Shown: positions 13,301 to 25,380, counted from the stretch's first letter. The stretch is DNA of 64,000 bases from Enoplolaimus lenunculus (GCA_030248215.1 JASANG010003911.1:62001-126000); one strand, 5' to 3'. Notes: generated from the letters alone by a model not told the origin. Made by a program: numbers and translations.

Positions 13301-14491
13301 AAAGCTCAATCATTAAAAAATTTTCAAAATCCAACCATTTTGGGGTAAACACGAGCCGGAGAAATAACGGTAAACATCCCGTTGCATTACAGACAGTGTG
13401 CTTTCGTAATTGCGATCACGACTTACTTTAACGGTATAACGTTTGGCACAGTCATGAATTTAGTCGTAAAAATAAGGCCTTCCACGGTAATGAATAAAAA
13501 CTGTAGAAATGTGAGCAAATTCATCGAACCCGGATCTTCCCTGAAACAAAAGTACGTATAAGAGTGGATAATCGCTATTTAACAAGAGTGTGCAACTGGG
13601 CACATTCTCTGTAGAAAAGAATGTACCCGGGCACGCATTGCGTTGTTGCCCTACCCCCACCCCTTTGTTCAGAGGGGGATACAACCGGTGCGAACAACAG
13701 CACTTTACGTATGCGGCGTCAAACACGCTCCAGTTATATTTTAATTTAGGGGTATTCATGCGATAGCGCCCCCCTCTAAACAAGTGCGGGTCTGCAAAAA
13801 ACGCAACACCCGGTGGTACATTTTGTACTATGCGGAATCCAAAGAGTTGCACACTGTTGTACCTTGCACTCTTGGTACAATCAAGATATCACTGAACGTG
13901 TTACAATATCCGCTTGTGCTTTGAATTCGCACAACTTAAACTTTGGTACTTTTTGTAATCAACATATTCTTGAACAATAAGCACCTCCGTAAATTAAAGT
14001 TTATTTAATCAAAAATTGTTAACCAATGGTCTAAAAAGCTGCTTTCGGCTCTCTCGGGAAGCCACTATCAACTAAAAACTAATTTCAATTTTTTTTCTAA
14101 TTTTCTGTAGTATTTTACATCATTTTGCCACACTTTCTCGTATTATAACAGGAGAACATTATTTTGGGTTGTCGCATTTATCCTTATTCCATTAAAAGCT
14201 GCCTACAACGAACCAGCGTCCCAGCAAATACATACAATAAGCAGGCAGGCCCGCAGCAACCTCCACAAGCTAAGCGGTGGAAGCGATTTGAAATTTTCTA
14301 GGTTCGGATCAATGTTTCTACGTGATTGAGCCACACTGGTGGTTGACTGGCTACGGGCCCTACAACTTTATATAAAGATAGATATCAATAACACGCAGTA
14401 AAACTGACTTGACAACATATTCCAAATACAAAACACAAGCGCTGCACGATCCAAGCACAGACACAATGGGTACTGCAACGGCGGCAGACAT
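7370..14491 (-). CDS. SLC35B4: SLC35B4-like UDP-xylose/UDP-GlcNAc transporter, 10 exons
   Basis: Multi-pass nucleotide-sugar antiporter of the Golgi/ER membrane. In animals this family moves UDP-xylose and UDP-N-acetylglucosamine into the lumen for glycosylation. Exons in transcription order: 14491-14409, 13540-13427, 12695-12593, 11980-11931, 11486-11408, 10947-10887, 10549-10440, 9580-9505, 8156-7991, 7535-7370. All introns are GT-AG, phases close and the CDS is 1008 nt (335 aa; human is about 331). Recalled human segments align along the whole length: NNQALNFHIPVPLHIIFRS, LTFALFFSALLGIYQERLY, RYGKHPREALFF, HAIPLPFF, LTTECPSLTVTLVVTLRKF and YFRNPFTFTHWIGA. The C terminus is KKSQ, a dilysine KKXX-type ER/Golgi retrieval signal. 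The ATG at 14491 aligns with the human start. An acidic loop (DTKSDETDEADGSK) replaces the human SQSSLSENDG segment. The introns hold repeats and a foldback element. Confidence 0.95.
8262..8605. repeat. dispersed repeat B (TTCCGATTCCGG), copy 1
   Basis: A degenerate element with TTCCGATTCCGGTTCCGG near one end and ATTCCGATTGTACAATCAAT near the other, about 250 bp apart. The same pair of blocks recurs at about 34100-34490 and, more decayed, at 27375-27680 and 45985-46075. It lies inside the SLC35B4 intron 8157-9504. The ends resemble CCCTG...CAGGG-type DNA transposon termini, but no clean target duplication was seen. Confidence 0.55.
9075..9185. repeat. dispersed repeat A, copy 3
   Basis: Shares AAAAACTCAAATCTGGGCGT, GGAATGATC, CTCAAATATACAAAAAC and CCATTTTTGGGCAAATGCC with the other copies. 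It is shorter in the middle than copies 2 and 4. It lies in the SLC35B4 intron between the exons at 7991-8156 and 9505-9580. Confidence 0.7.
9625..9806 (+). mobile_element. GGCC-ended MITE with GCCTAA core, copy in SLC35B4 intron
   Basis: Begins GGTCAATGTAAAGAAC and ends CTTTACATTGGCC, an inverted pair. The core holds CCTAAGCCTAAGCC-type hexamer runs and the family's conserved AAACCAAGCAAAAAAATAGT block. No matching target duplication was read with certainty. It lies between the exons at 9505-9580 and 10440-10549. Confidence 0.7.
10167..10372. repeat. long foldback palindrome in SLC35B4 intron
   Basis: Two arms of about 90 bases face each other across a loop of roughly 25 bases. The inner arms, CGTCGAGGGAACTAAAGTG and CACTATAGTTCCCTCGACG, are nearly perfect. 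They continue outward through CTTGTCATAATGTAATA and its inverse, and then through AACCTAAG...GCCCAGGCC versus GGGCCATGCCTAAGC. The GGCC ends and CCTAAG words tie it to the GGCC-ended MITE family. If transcribed within the pre-mRNA it would form a stable hairpin. Confidence 0.75.
13243..13355. repeat. dispersed repeat A, copy 4
   Basis: Shares TTTGATTTGGGCGTGGAATT, AGGTCATGAAAAGCTCAA and TCCAACCATTTTGGGGTAAA with the other three copies. It lies in the SLC35B4 intron between exons 2 and 3. Confidence 0.7.
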
Positions 14492-14622
14492 TTTGGCGAA
14501 TCGCAACAATTCGTATATGACTCTAGTTTTAATTTCGTTAATCGTAAAGCATAAAAAATGTAGACAAACATTTATTCAACTTGATCGAAGTAAATATAAG
14601 TAAAAGGTTTTGACAGAGAAGT

Positions 14623-16029
14623 CATTCATGGGGCAAGAATTTTCAACCCAATCGTATGGATCTTAAAGCAGTAAACACTACCACTTTATCATTCATGGGG
14701 TAAGAATTTTCAACCCAATCGTATGGATCTTAAAGCAGTAAACACTACCACTTTATCATTCATGGGGTAAGAATTTTCAACCCAATCGTATGGATCTTAA
14801 AGCAGTAAACACTACCACTTTATCATTCATGGGTTAAGAATTTTCAACCCAATCTTGGGGATCTTAAAGCAGTAAACACTACCACTTTATCATTCATTGG
14901 GTAAGAATTTTCAACCCAATCGTATGGATCTTAAAGCAGTAAACACTACCACTTTATCATTCATGGGGTAAGAATTTTCAACCCAATCGTATGGATCTTA
15001 AAGCAGTAAACACTACCACTTTATCATTCATGGGGTAAGAATTTTCAACGCAATCGTGGGGATCTTAAAGCAGTAAACACTACCACTTTATCATTCATGG
15101 GGTAAGAATTTTCAACCCAATCGTATGGATCTTAAAGCAGTAAACACTACCACTTTATCATTCATGGGGTAAGAATTTTCAACCCAATCGTATGGATCTT
15201 AAAGCAGTAAACACTACCACTTTATCATTCATGGGGTAAGAATTTTCAACCCAATCGTATGGATCTTAAAGCAGTAAACACTACCACTTTATCATTCATG
15301 GGGTAACAATTTTCAACCCAATCGTATGGATCTTAAAGCAGTAAACACTACCACTTTATCATTCATGGGGTAAGAATTTTCAACCCAATCGTATGGATCT
15401 TAAAGCAGTAAACACTACCACTTTATCATTCATGGGGTAAGAATTTTCAACCCAATCGTGGGGATCTTAAAGCAGTAAACACTACCACTTTATCATTCAT
15501 GGGGTAAGAATTTTCAACCCAATCGTGGGAATCTTAAAGCAGTAAACGCTACTACTTTATCACTCATGGGGTAAGAATTTTCAACCCAATCGTGGGAATC
15601 TTAAAGCAGCAAACACTACTACTTTATCATTCGTGGGGTAAGGATTTTCATCCCAATTGTGGGGATCTTAAAGCAGTAAACACTACCACTTCATCATTCA
15701 TGGGGCAGGAATTTTCAACCCAATCGTGGGAATCTTAAAGCAGCAAACACTACTACTTTATCATTCGTGGGGTAAGGATTTTCAACCCAATCGTGGGAAT
15801 CTTAAAGCAGCAAACACTACTACTTTATCATTCATGGGGTAAGAATTTTCAACCCAATCGTGGGAATCTTAAAGCAGCAAACACTCTACTTTATCATTCA
15901 TGGGGTAAGGATTTTCATTCCAATTGTGGGGATCTTAAAGCAGTAAACACTACCACTTCACCATTCATGGGGTAGGAATTTTCAACCCAATCGTGGGGAT
16001 CTTAAAGCAGCAAACAGTACCACTTTATG
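14623..16029. repeat. 67-bp minisatellite (VNTR), about 21 units
   Basis: Head-to-tail repeats with the unit landmarks ATTCATGGGGTAAGAATTTT, CAACCCAATCGTATGGATCT and TAAAGCAGTAAACACTACCA. The spacing between successive ATTCATGGGG words is exactly 67 bases, and 1407 bases make 21.0 periods. The first dozen units are almost identical (GTATGGATC form). From about 15430 rightward the units carry more changes (GTGGGAATC, GGATTTTCATCCC, a few indels). The period is not a multiple of three and the reading frames inside it are incidental. Confidence 0.97.
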
Positions 16030-18079
16030 AATAGCGGTCAATGCTGCTTCATTTATTTATTGTTATTAGCCAATTTCTGGTCTGCTCTGATTTCAAGCAT
16101 GCATTTGAGACAAAATCATTCGCTGTCCGTAGCAACATATTCTTGCGTTCTGCCACGCCATGCTAAGCATGCATTTTCCAATAATATCGCGGAGTGGTTG
16201 GGATCCCCATCAGTTTACCCCGCGCCGCGTTATACGGCAATTTCCATGATGATTGCCATCCATATGATATCCTTGGATTTTTAGGTTCACCAGGACTACG
16301 ACTAATAATGCACGAGTTTAACCAAATGACTGCGGGATTCCAGTTTCTGTTAAACACACATTAACAACTATCACATTTTCTCAAATTCAAAAGTAAAATA
16401 TATAACTTCCGGCCTGTTTCACAATCCTTCGAAATCGTGTATATCATAATACCAACTTCAATCCGAAACCAAAAATTTAAATATACGGGCCCGATGTCAC
16501 GACTGATTACAGGGGTGGTTACAGAAGATGGGACGAGCGCCTTCTAAAACGTTTTATATAGATATATATACGGCTGATTATTAGAAGCAAAAATGAAAAA
16601 ATTTATAAAAGACCATTCCCGACTTACAAAAACATAAAAGCCGGCCCACGTCTATTCCTGGGACCGCCACTTCCTGATCGATTTCTCCAACATATACACT
16701 AAACGCTGTAACTGAAACTACAGCTTTTTTACAACTTGAAAAAAAACCCAAAGTATTCAAAACCACATCGTAGTTAATATCTAAAACCAAAGGATTAGTT
16801 TTATCACACACTAACAGCACTGGCCGTCAGAAACGTATAGCAAAACAATTGCATTGAGTAGGGACACTTATATGAACATTGAACATTTAGAGACAGCTCG
16901 AGCAACGTATATAAACCATCCACATAAGACATAGCCGAAGAAGATCAACTTTTTGTCAGAACCAATGATTACACCGAACCGGATTATTTCGCAAGTGTCT
17001 GGTTCTCACTACTTGATTAGTGAATCGAATCCTGAAAATACCGGATATCCATACCGGAACTGAGCTTTTCAGTTTATAAAGAATCAGCGAAATGGAAACC
17101 ACGAGAGAGCTATCGATTCTTTGCGCGATCCGGCTATCCATTACTCCGAACCTGACAGAACTCGCAATGAAAGCAAATATTATACATATTTGTCACAAGC
17201 CTGTATCAAAATTATCAACAACAAAACGCAGGCACTTTAAAAACAACGAAGCAAACAAAACACAGGCAATACCATACAAATGCAGTGCAAAAATTGTTGA
17301 ACGTTTTTTCAACAGCTCATAAAATGCATTTACAGGTTCTTAAATGCAAAAAATAGCCGTTGTAACGACTGTTTACTACTTATAACAACGAATTTAAATT
17401 TCAAATAAATATTGAGATAAATTTGGCCCAGAATCTGAGCTGAAGTGACGCTGAAAAAGACCCACGTAGCAACAGCAACATAAAATTATTCTTATACAAT
17501 AGTGAAAATCGACAACTACATTACAAATTTACAAAGTAATAAAGATAAACCCTTATATAATATGTACTACACGTTTATCAAGTTGCTAGAGTATATATAT
17601 GGTGAGGAATACATTATATGACGTACGTTAGCTGAAGCTCGGGAAAAAAATCGACCTCATGTCATAACAAATTTTTTTGCTTGAGGTTCCGAAAATTTTG
17701 GCAATATATTGTGTCAATTCATTCATCGTTCACAATAAAAATTTCATTTTGCCACCGAATACATTATAAGGTTAAAGTTAACAAGTGTCAATTTTTTAAA
17801 TTGTCACGCGTTAACCCTACCACAACACAAAAATTGCGTTCACCCTACAAAGCACATGTCACAGCCCTATCCTAATAATACGCGTCACAGAGCATTTTGT
17901 ATTACGCGCGTTAGGGTAAGGTAATTTTCAAAATTTTCATTGCCAAAAATTTTCAAAAAAGTTTGAAGCAGAACTTTTTTAAACAATTTTCAGATTGTCG
18001 AATCAATGTTACTCTGAGGGGTGTCGACTTTTTCCACATAACACCAATGGGTCTGGCAACGGAGTGTAACGGTAAGCGC

Positions 18080-18410
18080 TTCTGTTCTTAAGTGTATTTC
18101 TCCTGGCACAGTCGGGATGGCTTCGAGCCCATATTTTTGCTGCGACAGCGGGTAAGCTGCAAGCCTATCTTTTGATATTACATAGGAGACAGGTTGGACA
18201 ACTTTGAAGCTATGTTTTGTACCAGGATGACTGTGAATGCTTTGAACGTATGTTTTTGTAGAAAAAAGGCAGCTTCGACCATATGTTTTTCCTGAAAGAG
18301 CCTAGACAGCGTGGAGCCAATGTTTTTGCTAGGAGAACTCCGTGCCTTTTTTGATAAAACCGCTTCGATCTTATGTTTTTGCTAAGACAGCTTCGATCTG
18401 ATGTTTTGTT
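18080..18410. repeat. degenerate tandem repeat, about 33 bp unit
   Basis: Successive blocks share GCTTCGA..(C/T)ATGTTTTTGCT..GACA: near 18119, 18238, 18271, 18360 and 18392. Spacing and sequence are irregular, so this is an old decayed tandem array rather than a clean satellite. Confidence 0.55.
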
Positions 18411-18665
18411 GGGACTGTAAAGCTTAGTAAATTTAAGAAATTTTTACTTTTCAAGGTCTTCATTGATCGGTGACAAAATGTGAGATGACTTTAATTATTC
18501 CCTTTATTGTTGCCAAAAAATATTTATATGTACTCCAGTAAAAGATTTAACTAAATTTTTCTAAAAGATAATCAAACCCGAATCATTTGAACCGCATTAT
18601 CTCATCACACGAGCTACTTTCAACTTGTGAGTCAATCTTAACATTTACCATATAATAATAATAAA

Positions 18666-18796
18666 GGCCCATGTTACTTTAAGGGGCGTCCAGGCTTCTG
18701 GTGGGTTCGTAAGAGTAGGTTTAGATTCTAGATATTTTTTGTTTAGGCTTAGAAATACTCGTAATCTACTGTTACGCCCTTAAAGTAACGTTTCCC
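18666..18796 (+). mobile_element. GGCC-ended MITE, GTTACTTTAAGG subfamily
   Basis: Starts GGCCCATGTTACTTTAAGG and ends CCTTAAAGTAACGTTTCCC, a long imperfect TIR. The interior carries AGAGTAGGTTTAGATTCT and TTAGGCTTAG words shared with the copies at 55374-55782 and 63362-63511. The flanks (ATAATAAA and ATATTAAT) are only weakly similar, so the target duplication is decayed. Confidence 0.75.
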
Positions 18797-18918
18797 ATAT
18801 TAATAACAACAGTAAGCAACATTACAGCTAAAAGTTTTAGAATCGAAATCTTAATATGACAAAAATATTAAAATAATGATGTCACAATGTCGTTAGCTTT
18901 TTCAGTGGTAAGGAATTA

Positions 18919-19032
18919 CTGGCCGGCCGGCCGCTGCACACTATGGGTTAATTGGCTCTAAACCCTAACGCTATAAACCATTATAAAAATGCTTCATAAT
19001 TTGTAAAATTATGTATGTTGGCCGGCCAGCAA
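18919..19032. mobile_element. possible short TIR element (GGCCGGCC ends)
   Basis: CTGGCCGGCCGGCCG at the left faces TTGGCCGGCCAG at the right, 113 bases apart, around an AT-rich centre. The arrangement suggests a small DNA transposon, but only about 11 bases of inverted repeat are clear and no target duplication was identified. Confidence 0.4.
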
Positions 19033-19653
19033 GTATAAAAATGGTAATAGCACAACACTAGCCGTCTGTCTATTAACGCGGACTTGATACGATTACGGTT
19101 AAAATATTATAAACAAAGTCAAAATACGCAACAAACTTTATTCGTAATAAACAATACTTAACAAAATACCAACATGAATATCCCATACAAAAATAATTAT
19201 GCAAGCCAAATAAATGAACAACCCATGTTAATATATAGAATGTTGTCACACTGAGAAACCCGGAGACTGGCGAATTTTAAGACCGGAAGGCCCAGGTTAA
19301 TGGTTAGGCTTAGGCTCAGTAAACAGACCCGTCCAGTTAAAATGGGCAAATTGCCCAACAGAGAAAAACACTTGAAAAAAGAATGAAATTGCAAAAAGCA
19401 CGCAACAGTACAGCTGTTTTCAAACAAACTAAAAAATTTCAGAATGAGATGCTGCCGTGCAATCAATCTGGAGGACTTTCTACATTAATTACATTATTTA
19501 AAATCAGCCAAAATCGCAGTAACATAATCGCATCTACAAAAATCAATAAAATTAAAACGCGAATGAGCGATTACTGGTCTCGAAATATAAAACCATTCCA
19601 AAATCATAATCATCAATTTATAACAGTGACGCTTAACGTCAAAGCATACATTG

Positions 19654-22600
19654 TCATTTCAGTATTTCGCTCAACAACAACTTCGCATCTTTAATTTGGG
19701 TTTGAAGCCGTTCTTTCATGCCCTGATTATTTCCAGCGCTACGCAGTTCTACTTCGAAACGTGCCAACTGATCTCGATACCCGGACACATTATGAAATAT
19801 TCTTATATGTCGATCACCCGATGTTGCAATGTAACGAGAGTCCGAAGAATACGTTACTGAAGTAATAAATTCACTGTGGCAATTGCTAATTGTCGCATCT
19901 TCATCTAAAGAGCCATCAGTCGCACGATATACCTTAAAATACATTACAGATTAGTCATAACCAATGTTACATTAAAGACAGCAACAGCGTTATAAGCATA
20001 TTTCTAAGCTTCGGCTAAAGCCTCAAGGTAAAGGAGTGTAACACTAAGCCTAAAATAGTCCAAACCTAAGGCTAATAGCATAAAAAACGAAAATATTTTA
20101 AAACATATATTCATTCTGGTGTACTGTGAAACATTAAAGATCTCCAACTACGATAGCATATTAAGTGCTGTATGCATAACCTCTTTGAAATAAAATTACA
20201 ACGTGCGGTTTTTATTGATATTGTAATGATACTGTTCGCCAACTAACCGGATATAGTGCAAACGGTTCCCAAATAGGCGTCAGTCAATACGCTATATTAA
20301 AAATATAGCACTTGTTACAAAGTTACTGCTAGTTTCGAGCACTGACAACATAAAACCACAACAACAAAGAAACAAACAAACAAATAAACAAACAAATATA
20401 AAAAACAACCATATTCTTGAATTTAAATTTAAAAATGTAGAAATCAAATAGAAGTATATACACTTCAAATACTAGTAACTACGAAGCTTCGTACCCTGAG
20501 GTCACGTTTGGTCGCAACTGCAAAACTGGAAGCAGACGGAGCCATGGCTACCAATGCGGAAGTTGTTTTTAGCAAATCAAGCTCTCCAGTGTGCAACAAA
20601 TATGCATCCTAAATGAGTAAAACTAGTACTTCCAACTTTAAAAATGTACCATGACAAATAAGTGAATAACGTAAATTGAGGACTCATACTGATTTGTACT
20701 TATTAGATTTCTTTTTGTAACGGTTTGACAATAAATTATAACCAGAAGTAGAATTTAATATACCCAGCTTAGGTTTTACAAATACCTGTGTTTTTGCACA
20801 AAAATAGTGACCAGATAAAGTCAAGCGTCTATTGTACCCTAAAAACGTAACATTTTCCTATCGGTACAATTGTATAACCGACTGTATTATTAAATAACTT
20901 GTATGAAGTTGCAAAAAACTCATACAATATGCGTTGGTGGCCTCAGAAAAGATTTGAGTCAAAATAACTAACCTGCCCATGTTGATACCGAATATCAGTA
21001 TTCCATAGCTTCCATGTGCCATCTTTCGATGCTGATACCATGCGAGTAGAATCAGCATTAAATGCAAACGAATGTACCCCAGAAGCATGCCCCTAACATA
21101 TAAAACAAAAGTTATTAGTACTTTAAAACTGCAAGGAAGATTTTTAATCAACTTTTAGTATGAACCAAAACATTCAATATTGCAACCAGCGTAGCCAAAA
21201 CTTTCACGCGCAGCCGTCCTATCCGTCATCGTTTGGTATAACAAGCTAAGCGCTACCCTAAAACTTTTCCATTTAAAACGAAAATAATGGAAATAGAATA
21301 ATACACCTTGAGATCAAACGCTCGTGAAACTTCAGTGAAATCACCAGTACGATTGAAACAAACTTCCCATACTTTGACGTCGGGAGTAAAGCCGGAAGAT
21401 GCCACAAACCTGCCACATGGTGAAACACATGCATAGTTGATATTGCTCTGAAACAATCATGTCGAAAAATATCCATCACAGCCAAGCGACGCTGGAAATT
21501 CTTTACCAGACGTACTAAAAATGAGAAACAGCCAGCTAATTTTCAAGCGCTCGTTTTATTTGCGATGCATGCAGTTGGATTATACAATTAATTTTTCAAC
21601 ATGTCATGGCAAAGCCAGCAAAGAGTCTTATTAGCAAAAATACAATTCACTCACAAAATTCCAAACGAACAGTTCAGCTTCTTACTTGTTTTGTGTCCAT
21701 ATGTTTTAAAACATTCCCGTGCAAATCCCATACCATCATTGTTGTGTCGTTTGAGGCAGTCATGATAAAGCGACCTATAAAACGATTAAAACTAGCAAAC
21801 AAATTTAAACCAGCTGTTCAAAAATATTTGTTTTTTCCGGCCAGGTTTTGAATAATGGACGCGTGACAAATACACTATGAAATGCATAAACCGGAATTGT
21901 CTATGACACGGCACAATATCAATTATTATCAAAAATGTATTGAACGTGTAAACTTACCAGTACACGAAATACCAATGTTAATAATATCTCTGGAATGTTC
22001 TTCTGGAAATTCTAGATTTTCAGCCGGTTGCAATTTAATACCGCCTCCTAAACACAACAACAAACACAAGACATAATATTTGAAAATATATGGCATCGCA
22101 ATTAGAACTGTCACAACAACGCAAAATATAACTTAATGCATTAATCAGAATTTTAGTATCACGTGTTGCGTACTCGTGCATCACAGGCTAACCCCAAACC
22201 AAATACGTATCTGTACTCAATTACAAATAACATATCGCAAAACAATGGCGCTATTGCTCTTTTTCTAAATATACAACGAACGTTGCTTAACAACAAGTAA
22301 AATAAATTTACTTTTTGATTTCTGACAATACTATTTGCAAAAAAAACAAAAAATTCGAATATAGGTGTGCCCATTGTAACAACCTGCAGATTCTTTCTTG
22401 ATCAATTTATATACTGCAACGCGGTTTGCATTTGCAAGGCACAATATTAAGGCTTTTGAATCAGGTGAAAACTTTAAACGCGTTGCATGGTCTAGTTCAA
22501 CGTTTCCGCGTACTGACCTGAAAAGCAGAAAACTAATTTTACTACTATAAGTATTCATACGTAAACCGACAGGTTTGAAACTCACCGTACTTAACGTTCG

Positions 22601-23812
22601 GTGGAAGATAACCTCAAGTAAAAGACTGTATTGTTTCTACGACGGGATGGGGAAGGGAACCACTGAGGCAAATGGAACCAAAACCACTAGTTATTTTTGA
22701 GTTGAGATTTGAGTTGAGAATTATCCACATGTATTATTAAACCACTGCTTTGGCTGAAACTCGATTTATTGCCTTTTCAATTACTTTCACTAGCTGACAT
22801 CGATTTACGCGTTTAGTTATTGTGCAACACATTACTTATTTTATCTGTCACGAGTGTATTATTGTGCGTACCGCAATAGCTGTGAAATCGAAATTATTTG
22901 TGTATATATTATTATTAATAACTTAACAATCCGAAGCGTTATCGAGAACCAAACAATACTATCGGGCATATTTCCATTACTTAAAAAACAAGCAGTTTTT
23001 ACAATATAAACCGTCACTTTATTTCTCGTTTGTCAAAATCTTTAACATGCCACAGCATCAAGCCGCGATCAGCACTACAGCTGCCTAAGTATTTCCCATT
23101 ACTGCTGAAATCGATATCAAGAACTTGGCCTAAAATAAGTGAAAAAAATTTCTGCAAAATGAAATCGAAATTTTACACCTATCATATATGTAATATGTAA
23201 ATATGTATATGATGAGCCTTAGGTAATCTGACCGTCGCTAATATTGTTCTATGTTTAACGCAATGTTCTATGTTTAACGCAATATACGTAATTCTACTTT
23301 GCACTTTATTTCTACGCCATATATATTTATTTTCTACGTCAATGTTATTACACTTATGATTTCGTTCGCAGCGTATGTTTTCGTGAACTATATGTTCGTA
23401 GTCAGTAATTATTCATCGCAACATACCTGTATGTCCCTTGAGAGAAGTTTCCAACCATTTATGACTGAAATTGAAAACTGTATCTTTGTCTTTGCTTTTC
23501 AATATCGATCCGTTTATCTTCTTATCTCTTGCTCCATGTTGGGCTAAGCTTTGCCGCATCGGTTTGCCAGCCTTCGCAATATCGTCTACTGAGTCCTAAA
23601 CTCAATGAAATTAGTAAGAATTTAGTGGGTACGAGCGGTAACAAAAATTTTAAATGCACATATATAACTGTTTTACTCGTTAAAAATTCGTTTACCTCAA
23701 ATTGATTATCCTTTGATATGTCTTTCCCGCCAACTAGCCAAAACAGACACGCAAATATAACAGTGCAAATGACAATTGTGAAAATTACTACCATCGTCGA
23801 AGCAGCCTCCAT
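19654..23812 (-). CDS. TBL2: TBL2-like membrane-anchored WD40 protein, 10 exons
   Basis: Transducin beta-like 2 family: an ER-associated WD40 propeller, reported in vertebrates to bind PERK and act in ER-stress signalling. Exons in transcription order: 23812-23696, 23595-23427, 23129-23018, 22517-22384, 22047-21958, 21774-21686, 21447-21307, 21092-20973, 20608-20495, 19932-19654. The CDS is 1365 nt (454 aa; human is 447) and every junction is GT-AG. Residues 7-27 form an N-terminal hydrophobic anchor (MVVIFTIVICTVIFACLFW). WD repeats follow from about residue 90. Strong matches to recalled human TBL2 include NVELDHATRLKFSPDSKA, VSPCGRFVASSGFTPDVKV, WEVCFNRTGDF, GVHSFAFNADSTRM, SASKDGTWKLWNTD and GDRHIRIFHN. 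A charged C-terminal helix (about residues 425-454) is also conserved. Donor 3 (AA|GTGACG) is weak but is forced by phase and homology. A possible 5' UTR acceptor (TTTCAG, ending at 23846) lies 33 bases upstream of the ATG. Confidence 0.95.
19965..20085 (+). mobile_element. decayed GGCC-family MITE fragment in TBL2 intron
   Basis: Shares AACCAATGTTACATTAAAGA, AGCGTTATAAGCATATTTCT and AAGCCTAAAATAGTCCAAA with the GGCC-ended elements. The right end is missing or unrecognisable. It lies in the last TBL2 intron (19933-20494). Confidence 0.5.
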
Positions 23813-24523
23813 ATTTTATATGCAATTATTTGCTACTTATTAAGACTGAAATCGAGAACACAAAGTTTCGCATAAAAACATGAAGAAAGCAAACTGGAGC
23901 TAATTTGCAATATTTACACGCGTTGTTCTTGTTTTTGCATTTACCTTCGGTATATCAATCTCAAATAGCCAAAAAATTATTAACATAATAACCATATCCT
24001 TTCGATATCAAAAAATTGTTTCCAATGAGCATGTTTGTTAAGGCGCTTGGAATAAGCTGGAGTGGAATTCACAGGCATTGATAGTAGGAATACGCCGATT
24101 AACGGCACTTTTCGTGAGCACAGGCATGGACACTGCCAAAAAATTAACGATTGTAATCTTTGCCGATACTTTTTGCCCTAAGCAGTGCCTTGGAAAACTT
24201 TTAATTATGTTTGCTGGCACATGATTATAATATTAAAATAATTTGTTATCAAGGTTCAAATCGACATCCGTGCGAACAAATATTGTGGCATTGGCACATC
24301 ACTAACTGTTAGGTAGCTGTCTAAATCTGATAAATGACTTGAATCGATTCCTCGAGTCATTATTGTAGTAGATACCTCAATCATAAACTATAAACAAATT
24401 CGGCGAACAGCGTTTGCTGGACAAAGAGAACGCGCAAAGCAACATATTCCCATTTACTTGCAAACAGCAATACGTAATAGAACAGCTTCATGTACTACTT
24501 AAGTTTTCGGTTATGGATTAGAT

Positions 24524-24661
24524 GGAGATTGCAGCGTGTCAACGACATCAACACCACACACGTGCGAGTTACAATCCTTGAAAATGTGTGGTGGAGATTG
24601 CAGCGTGTCAGCGAGATCAACACCACACAAGTGCGAGCTACAATCCTTTAAAATGCGTGTA
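24524..24661. repeat. 69-bp tandem duplication
   Basis: GGAGATTGCAGCGTGTCA starts at 24524 and again at 24593. Both units continue through ATCAACACCACACA, GTGCGAG and TACAATCCTT. The period is a multiple of three and the plus-strand frame stays open across both units, but no splice-linked gene model supports coding. Confidence 0.85.
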
Positions 24662-25177
24662 CTATCTGTCAACGGTTATTTGCCGTCTTTCTTTTTGGTT
24701 AAATTTGTACAGCGTTTATTGGCGTGCGCAACTTGATAATGCCGAGCGATCAATATACACCGAAGCCATACGGAATGATAAACGCCAAAGGCGTAAAGAC
24801 ATGGAAACGAAATCGGAATGAGATTCAAATGCGGTCGCACTTCCGGACATTCCGTTGCTAACGTACATGAATTATTGGATAGCAAATGCGCCTGTGTACG
24901 TTCTGGAACGCGTCGCGAGCAACATATTTGCCAATTTCACGAATGTTGCTATACAGAAGCAGGAAAATACGAAGGATGGCGCCGCAAACCACACACAAAT
25001 TTTGAATAAAAGGTTTGCAACATGGCGCTGTTTGGATGAACACGGCAGATTCGACAAATTTAACATCGGCTTAATATACATTCCTAGTTTTCGGTTGTGA
25101 CCTACTTATTCTCAGCTTTATTCTTGTATTGAAAACCAATATACCATCTAGCTACGTCGTTTAATTGTAAATATAAG

Positions 25178-25380
25178 TATGTGAGACATACCTGCCCATT
25201 ATGTGCACATGTAATACAGTGCTGTGCACGGCACGTATGCTAGTTGGCAGAATGTATATTTTTGACACATATAGTCGACGAAAACTGCAGTTGGAGAGGT
25301 GGGCGGCGTAGCGCAGTGGCAGAGTGTTCGCTTAAAATGGCTGTAGGCGAAGAGTTAGATCCCCGTTGTCTGTAATTGAA
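25178..25380 (+). repeat. tRNA-like dispersed repeat (SINE-like), copy 1
   Basis: The right part, from about 25303, reads GGCGGCGTAGCGCAGTGGCA, an A-box match, followed by TTCGCTT...GGCGAA and AGTTAGATCCCC, a B-box-like match. The anticodon-loop region is too long for a working tRNA. The 120 bases to its left (TATGTGAGACATACCTGCCC ... ATAGTCGACGAAAA) are shared with copy 2 at 26208-26430, so the repeat unit is larger than the tRNA-like head. Confidence 0.7.

Larger units (their letters stand above)
14492..19653. other. intergenic region between SLC35B4 5' end and TBL2 3' end
   Basis: The two genes are in tandem on the minus strand. This spacer holds the 67-bp minisatellite (14623-16029), a degenerate repeat of about 33 bp with GACAGCTTCGATC..ATGTTTTTGCT units (about 18080-18410), a GGCC-ended MITE (18666-18796) and a TIR pair CTGGCCGGCC at about 18919-19032. 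A minus-strand AATAAA (TTTATT at 19137-19142) lies 512 bases past the TBL2 stop and may be its polyadenylation signal. No exon chain was found at 16.0-18.0 kb. Confidence 0.6.

Noticed and set aside
15793-15975. Small protein frame in the minisatellite
   Set aside because: The period of 67 is not a multiple of three, so the frame drifts between units. It is open only by chance.
14623-16029. CRISPR-like regular array
   Set aside because: Units are contiguous 67-bp repeats with no unique spacers, in a spliced eukaryotic locus. It is a minisatellite.
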